Both the position numbers and the translations under genes were made by a program. DNA of 64,000 bases from Melitaea cinxia (Eukaryota > Arthropoda > Insecta > Lepidoptera > Nymphalidae). Shown piece after piece: positions 58,241 to 64,000 of this stretch (its first letter is position 1; each line of letters opens with the position of its first letter). The notes under the pieces were generated by a model. That model was not told the DNA's origin, did no database searches, and saw nothing but the letters and a program-made list of their open reading frames with translations. The DNA is taken from assembly GCF_905220565.1 (NCBI RefSeq), contig NC_059395.1, positions 13,867,289 through 13,931,288 on the forward strand. Reading direction: 5' to 3'.

Positions 58241-58277
58241 ACAGCTCATGTAGCTAAAATTTAGCTACATGAACTGT
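58241..58277. repeat. Near-perfect inverted repeat
   Basis: Arms of 18 bp (acagctcatgtagctaaa at 58241-58258 and its complement at 58260-58277) with one mismatch and a 1-nt spacer. Confidence 0.85.
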
Positions 58278-58736
58278 TTTAGCTGCTAAATAATTCATTC
58301 CATTATCATAAAAATTCCATAATCATTTAATATCTATAGGTTATGCAATACGGATAGACTACTTTAGTAATAGAGACAGTTTTGAATAAACAATTTCATT
58401 AAACACTTTATCAAAAATAAAGTAATTTAGATAATGGCTCTTCTTGCCATCGATTTTTCTGTATCTTTATTAATTATTTATCAATCTTCGTTACTTAACG
58501 ATTGCTTGTTAATTGTCTTATAAAGTTTTGGCAGTTATATAGTAGAACCAAACAAAGTATATTGGTTGTTCACCAAAAGCAATTTTAATTACAAACAAAT
58601 ACCAAATATTTAACGTGTGAAGCAGGACCGCTGACCGCTGAAACAGACATATCTTTGAATGAAGACTACATCTTGGCGTCAAACAACGATCAATGCAAGA
58701 TCACCTGCAGAGGCTCTACACTTTAACATACTTTTT

Positions 58737-59047
58737 AACCGACTGAAAGTGGTTACTCAATTAACTATAACTTCGTCGTTTATGAACCGATTTTGATATA
58801 TATATGTATGTAACAACATTACGGGATAATTTCGTCGTTTATGAACCGATTTTGATAATTACATTTTTGTTGAAAAGGAGATATCCCAAGTGTAGTACCA
58901 TGATAAGGAAACCAGGATCTGATGATGGAATCCCAGAGAAATCTAGGGAAACCCTCGAAAATCGTAGTGACGACTAGTGCGTTTGTTAATTTTTTTTCGT
59001 CTACTTACGTTGTATCACTTGGCGATGTGATTGCGGTCGGTTTTTTT
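58737..59047 (+). mobile_element. Fold-back MITE, copy 5
   Basis: Left end aaccgactgaaagtggttac, right end tgattgcggtcggttttt. The line cgtcgtttatgaaccgattt occurs twice (58780 and 58834), a short internal duplication. The interior otherwise matches copies 3 and 6. Confidence 0.6.
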
Positions 59048-60175
59048 CGTTTACGAGTAAATACAATTAATTGTATTTTTTCTTGTCGCTAATGTATCAT
59101 TATATGTATAATGTTTATACAAAGATACATCAGCGAAGTGAAGATGGATGAGTGTTAAAAGTTAGAACGAGCTAGGAAGGAAATTTAAATGCGTCTTTAC
59201 CGAAGTTTGTTACTGCAGACGATATCGAAATATATTACATTATTAGTATGTAACCTCTGCTAGCAACTTTTTGTTATTATTATTTCATTTATACTGTCCA
59301 TTCTAAAAATAAAATAGGTACAAGGTAACTGTGAATTTAAAGTTGATAAAGTATTTTCTTTCAGGCGATTTTTTTTTATACGATTGTGTTAAATACAAAT
59401 GGGAGAGATATTTTTATCTTTTCTTGTATATAAAAGCAAAAAAAAAAAACAAAAAGAATTAACAATATCAGAAGAAGACAAAACTAATTCCGTTTTCAAA
59501 CGTTTTATATGCGAAGGATTCCCCATACCTCCCGTTTCAGGACACTTGTTTGTTTATTTTTATTTAATTACAATAAAAATTATTTTTCATCAGAATCAGG
59601 TTTAAAAGTTTTTTTTTTTGTTATTAATATTTCAATATGTTAATATGATATAGTCAATTAATATGATTTGTGTTTTATGTTTTAAAAATCATTATTTACC
59701 TACTATTAAAGTAAATGGGTTTTTGTTGAATTTTTTTACATCGACTGCATCAAACACTAACGATTTACTTCGTTTTATCGATAAATTTCATTCTTCAGCT
59801 CGGCTGAATTCTATCTGACATCACAATTTAGTAGTACAACGAATATTCAACGTCGTACCAAAATAAAATCGAATTGAGTATCCACTTCTTTTAGATATTT
59901 TTTTGAGTGTGGGCACAAAATGACGAAATAAAATTCGCTGTATGACATAGATAAGTTTATATAAATATTAAAAGATGCAGTTATGTTTGCTTGATAAGAT
60001 GGTTACAAATAGAATATCAAAATATATTAAATAATCTGAGGAATCCCTAGTTTTTTAATTACCTTGAGTTAAAAATGAGGGTTACGTATTTTACAAGTTA
60101 AACAAAAGCATGCATGAATAAAACATAAGTAGGTATATTTGGATTGTGAATAAGAGTCCACAAAAATCGTGATTA
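59048..60175. other. AT-rich noncoding DNA
   Basis: A 68-codon plus frame at 59399-59605 is Lys-rich and has no motif. Nothing else recognised. Confidence 0.35.
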
Positions 60176-60246
60176 GACGAATACGTTCAGCTTGGAGCGT
60201 CGTATAATTAGTACGGCAGATACGGCCTCCACGGTCCTGATTATGT
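60176..60246 (+). CDS. Possible exon preceding 61013-61076
   Basis: An open segment of 23 codons plus 2 nt (TNTFSLERR... to TASTVLI) followed by a perfect GTGAGT donor. The reading frame needs 1 nt from the next exon, which the 61013-61076 segment supplies. The acceptor is weak: either gattag directly before, or ttcag at 60190, with little pyrimidine tract. An in-frame TAG immediately upstream means that the exon cannot extend further left. Supported only by phase agreement and the donor. Confidence 0.22.
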
Positions 60247-61012
60247 GAGTAAGGTAGAAACAAGACGGCAAATTTATAATGTTATTAATAACGAGGAAAA
60301 TTCTTTCAACTTTTCTTCTTCAGGAATTCTTTTACCATTAGTAAGGTTATTCAGAAAATACAAGACTTACACCATCCTAATTTTTCGAAATTTAATGACT
60401 TTTTGACATAAATTTTAACACAAGTGAAACCGTGAGGGAGACCTCTTACCTAAAAATGTATAATATTGTTTACATCCGACTAATGAAGGGAGATAATCAA
60501 CAATACAAATTAATCGTACGCGAGAAATGAAAATGTTTTTATTGAACGAATGTTCAATTGAAAAGAGCCCATTGATTAATATAACATTCAATTCCCGCAA
60601 TCGCCGTATTTTGCTGATGAAATATATTACCACGATGCGATATACTAGCAAACTGATTAAAGAGAGGATCGATTAAATTATTATTAACAAGCGTACTAAG
60701 CGTCTCTTTGAATTTATATATATATATATATAATTATGGTGATATATTGCAACATTAAATCCTAATGAGTTCTATGTTTTTGAACTAATATTTATGGATT
60801 TTCTTTTAATGTTGACTGAAACGCCTTCTTTCATAAATTAATTAAACGTGAAAGTTGAAAAAATGGCCTCTTAAATGACGTATCAGAGAACAAATTATCA
60901 ATGAAAAAAAAAACTTTATCAAGCAAAAAACATTTTTAATTTTTTAACTACTACTAAAGGGAACAAAAGTAACAGATAATTATCCGTAAGTATCTTTCGA
61001 CTTTTATTTCAG

Positions 61013-61076
61013 CGCTTTAGGCGCCTTTGGTATTGATCGGCATAAAACCGAGCTCGATGACAGAAGAGTTTGCTCT
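61013..61076 (+). CDS. Probable internal exon of an unidentified plus-strand gene
   Basis: Strong splice signals frame a 64-nt segment: a pyrimidine-rich tract ending tttatttcag before it and GTAAGT directly after it. One frame is open: one nucleotide completes a codon, then 21 codons (ALGAFGIDRH... to DDRRVCS), ending in phase 0. The segment at 60176-60246 ends with two unpaired nucleotides and so fits it. Downstream, two phase-0 acceptors exist (ttgttttgtag near 62043 and atttcag near 62112), each leading to a short frame with a stop. The protein is not recognised. A chance combination of good splice sites cannot be excluded. Confidence 0.4.
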
Positions 61077-61204
61077 GTAAGTTATTTTGTACGAGCCTCG
61101 GGTTATTTTTGGCATCGGTTTGTTTTAAGGGTTTATTTTCTTTTGCTAGGAACGTTTCATAGGTATTAATGTTTACGATTTCTACTTTTAGTTCTATTAT
61201 AAAT

Positions 61205-61256
61205 ATATTTTTAATTAAAAATTAACCCAATTGGGTTAATTTTTAATTAAAAATAT
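61205..61256. repeat. Perfect 52-bp palindrome without spacer
   Basis: The left arm 61205-61230 (starts atatttttaattaaaaatta) is the exact reverse complement of 61231-61256, centred on ccaa/ttgg. No mismatch and no loop. Confidence 0.93.
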
Positions 61257-62654
61257 GGTATGTAAAATATGGTTAATCCAAACTGTTATATTAATTACTA
61301 AAATCTCTTCAAAATGGTTATTACAGGAAAAAAACAACTTTACCTGCAATTATTATAAAATATAGTTTGAACTCAAAAGTAATAATACTGAATTCATAGT
61401 TTGTTCCTTAAAACAGTTTAAAGGTAGGAATAGTAACAACACAACAAAGCACAAACTGGCACAACACAGTATAAAGGACGACATTTTGAATTGCGCTTTG
61501 AGTAAATATCAATTACACACCGATTTACATTGATTTTAAATTTATAGGTATTTACACACCTACAACAACAATCTCATATCACATAGCTATTATATGGGTT
61601 TATATATTATGAGTCAGTACATACGATAAATTATCCTTAGTGTCGTAGTTACCAATACGAGTTTACGGAAGCTTACCTTAAGATTGAGTTTCTGCACTGT
61701 GCATCGCCCTAGACGATAAATTAATATACATGTGTATATTTTATTGAAATTTCTTGTGTTTGTTAAATATTTTACATACGTTGTCTTTAAACTTACAGTT
61801 CACAAATAGTCAATGTATGTAAAATGTACCTATTACAAAATGAAGCAAAATTCATTCTCAGTTATATTTTTTAAACTGAAAGAAGTAATAACAACCACAA
61901 CAATTTTTTTTTTGTATAAATATGATGTTTTTGAAACGTTTAAAAGGTAAGAACACTTTAAAGGAAAGTATGGTCGAGTTCTATTCGCTTTTAAAATTTA
62001 CGAGGCACAGGGGCCGACCTGTGTGCCGATTTCTTGTTTTGTAGGCGCTGTGCTTAGTACGCCGACATAGGGTAGGACGATAAAATCTGCTATCGATAAA
62101 GGAAATTTCAGCGTTATACGGTCACTCATCGATACGGCCCCAAACTCATTTTAAAGTAGAATGGTACAAACTATCTTACTAATATTGCAAATGGGAAAGT
62201 TTAAAAATAAATAAAATAAAGTTTAAAGATAAATTAAGTTAGTAATAATGTTATAGATAACATTTTTAAAGTGACGCGTATGTTAAATATTTGTAAAGAT
62301 TATAATTTTTAAATTAATTTAAGTTAATAATATAAAATAAATGTTGAAAATTCTATTAGTTTGTATTGTATACTATGGCATCTATATCTATACCATAATA
62401 TGTTAGTATTCCAGTAGTAGAGGCTAGATGCTGTACAATTTTTCTTTATGTTCTGCAAGAACGATTTACTTATGTTCATATGTTCCACTGAAATTGTTTA
62501 TTTATTTCTAATTTATTGCGAGATATTTCATTTTAACATTGAGGAAGATATATAAGTAGAAATAATCATTATGTTTTTTCTTGCGCAAATAGAACCTTTA
62601 TTGTATAAATAAGTCCCTTACCAAGTGAAGAACGAATTAATTAAAATATTTTTT
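61257..62654. other. AT-rich DNA with a short GC-richer patch
   Basis: The patch at 61985-62130 has two pyrimidine-backed acceptors on the plus strand (before 62044 and 62113) that could serve the exon at 61013-61076. Otherwise no feature. Confidence 0.35.
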
Positions 62655-63060
62655 AACCGACTTTAAAAAAGGAGGAGGTTACTCAATTCGACCTATATAT
62701 ATATTTTAATGTATGTTCGGGGATAACTTCGTCATTTATGAACCGATTTTGATAATTCCTTTTTTGTTGGAAAGAAGATATCCTAAGTGTGTGTGTGGTA
62801 CCATAATAAGGAAACCAGGATCTGATGATGGGATCCCAGAGAAATCAAGGGAAACCCTCGAAAATCCGCATAACTTTTTACTAGGTGTACTGAATTTGAT
62901 GATTTTTAATTTCATCGAAATCCGATTACAGTATTATATTATAGTCAAGTAAACACGCATTATCAAAGATTACTCATCTTTGATAATGCGTGTTTACTTG
63001 ACTATTTTTTCGTCTAGCTACGTTGTATTACTTGTCGATGTAATTGAAGTCAGTTTTTTT
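62655..63060 (+). mobile_element. Fold-back MITE, copy 6, with an exact hairpin
   Basis: Left end aaccgactttaaaaaaggag, right end taattgaagtcagttttttt. Second-type interior (gttcggggataacttcgtca, ggaaaccctcgaaaatccgc) followed by first-type interior (cataactttttactaggtgt). Contains the 30-bp perfect inverted repeat at 62941-63005. Confidence 0.65.
62941..63005. repeat. Perfect 30-bp inverted repeat, 5-nt loop
   Basis: Arms 62941-62970 (atagtcaagtaaacacgcat...) and 62976-63005 pair at every position; the loop is tactc. The right arm is the normal family sequence (aatgcgtgtttacttgact, as at 26893), so the left arm is the extra, inverted copy. Confidence 0.93.
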
Positions 63061-63540
63061 TTCATTTGCCAGCAAACACAATTATATATCTTCCTCTTAG
63101 GATTCTTATATCATATTATATGTATAAAGCCAAGGAAATCATAATAACGTTTACTTACTATCAAGATTACTTTGAATTATTTATCAATTATTACAGAGAT
63201 ATTGGCGGCTGTTAAATTGCGTTGAAGATTTAATTAAGGTTGTCACTAAGGCTGAGTGGTTTAAAATGGAAATTCTCATCGCTGGGGCCCATTTCAATCA
63301 ATTTTGGGAAGTGATAGTGATAGATAAAGTCAATCATAATAGCTTTACAATTCCTCATCGCAGTATTTTCAAAGATAACGAGGAACTCTATTTATAGTAA
63401 ATATTTTCGGTTAATATAAATTATTATTTATATAAAATTAAGGTTTCTTTTAAAAGGGAAAAGTAAAACATATATTATGATTGTGTTTCGATCAATTTTT
63501 GCGACACAGATTTGTAAAGATTTAACGGCACCTTATGCTG

Positions 63541-63866
63541 TGTGGCTACGGCACTAAAGAATTTAGCCACCCCCTCTCTTCCCGTGGGTGTCGTAAGAGG
63601 CGACTAAGGGATAACAAGGTTCCACAACCACCTTGGAACTTAAGAAGCCGACCGATGGCGGGATAACCATCCAACTGCTGGCTTTGAAATACACAGGCCG
63701 AAGACGGGCAGCAGCGTCTTCGGTGCGACAAAGCCAGTACTGCGGTCACCAACCCGCCTGCCCAGCGTGGTGACTATGGGCAACACACATGAGTTCACGT
63801 TATTTTTGGCGTAAACTTGTGGAGGCCTATGTCCAGCAGTGGACTGTATAGGCTGTAATGAATGAA
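63541..63866 (+). repeat. RTE-associated 0.33-kb repeat, copy 2
   Basis: Runs from tgtggctacggcactaaaga through the ccaccccctctcttcccgtg, ggtgtcgtaagaggcgacta module and gccgaagacgggcagcagcg to gtggaggcctatgtccagca, gtggactgtataggctg, with an atga-type tail at 63857-63866. It aligns with the inverted copy at 49733-50066. Confidence 0.65.
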
Positions 63867-64000
63867 AAAAAAGGCACCTTAACGCATATGAATTCACTTA
63901 TATTTCGATATCGAGATATTAATGGCAATAGGTCATAAAATATGATAATTTGTTCTTATACATAACCCTGGCAACCAGTGGAAAAGCCAGGGGCATACAC

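Noticed and set aside
58615..58734. Plus-strand open segment (AGPLTAETDISLNEDYILAS...)
   Set aside because: Protein-like composition, but only a weak acceptor, no donor, and it ends at a stop beside a MITE. Too little support.
1..64000. CRISPR arrays, operons, bacterial promoters or rRNA genes
   Set aside because: The window is eukaryotic; no regularly spaced repeats with unique spacers and no rRNA-like sequence were seen.

Overview
The window is AT-rich eukaryotic DNA from an insect nuclear genome, almost certainly a moth or butterfly (Lepidoptera). The evidence is a spliced CYP3-clan-like P450 gene with short GT-AG introns, R1-clade and RTE-type non-LTR retrotransposon tails, tRNA-derived SINEs, many short non-autonomous Helitrons ending in CTAG before a host T, and several short dispersed repeats that I recognise as common in Lepidoptera. 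Nothing bacterial is present. The species cannot be named from this sequence.

Genes. The one complete gene is a cytochrome P450 on the minus strand (47805 down to 42705). Its eight exons all have GT-AG borders and matching phases and encode 504 residues without a stop or frameshift. A second minus-strand gene is seen only in part. Three exons (24785-24623, 21962-21857, 17678-17495) join in phase to give a Ser/Thr/Asn-rich stalk, one transmembrane segment and a basic cytoplasmic tail. A GC-rich block at 16934-16683 probably holds its 3' end, but the reading frame there is unresolved. On the plus strand two small exon-like segments (60176-60246 and 61013-61076) fit each other in phase and may belong to a third, unidentified gene. 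A further isolated exon-like segment lies at 38290-38376.

Layout. 1-16.6 kb: repeat-rich, with a CR1/jockey-like LINE holding a nested RTE tail, Helitrons, a long (TGCG)n microsatellite, an R1 tail, tRNA-like SINEs, a fold-back MITE family, a compact MITE and a pogo/Tigger remnant. 16.7-24.8 kb: partial membrane-protein gene whose introns hold a run of Helitrons and a long (TA)n tract. 24.8-42.6 kb: mostly unassigned AT-rich DNA, with hAT remnants, a LINE tail, a Ginger/KRBA2-type integrase fragment and a cluster of AGTCAAAAGTAC palindromes. 42.7-47.8 kb: the P450 gene, carrying a TTAA-flanked element in intron 4. 48-64 kb: a 2.3 kb TA-flanked DNA transposon with another element nested in it, more copies of the dispersed families, and large perfect inverted repeats.

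The genes show no operon-like or pathway link. Transposable elements and their nesting dominate the region. The observations most worth a second look are the unidentified membrane protein and its GC-rich end, the non-consensus I-helix of the P450, the nested transposons with readable target-site duplications, and the palindromes.
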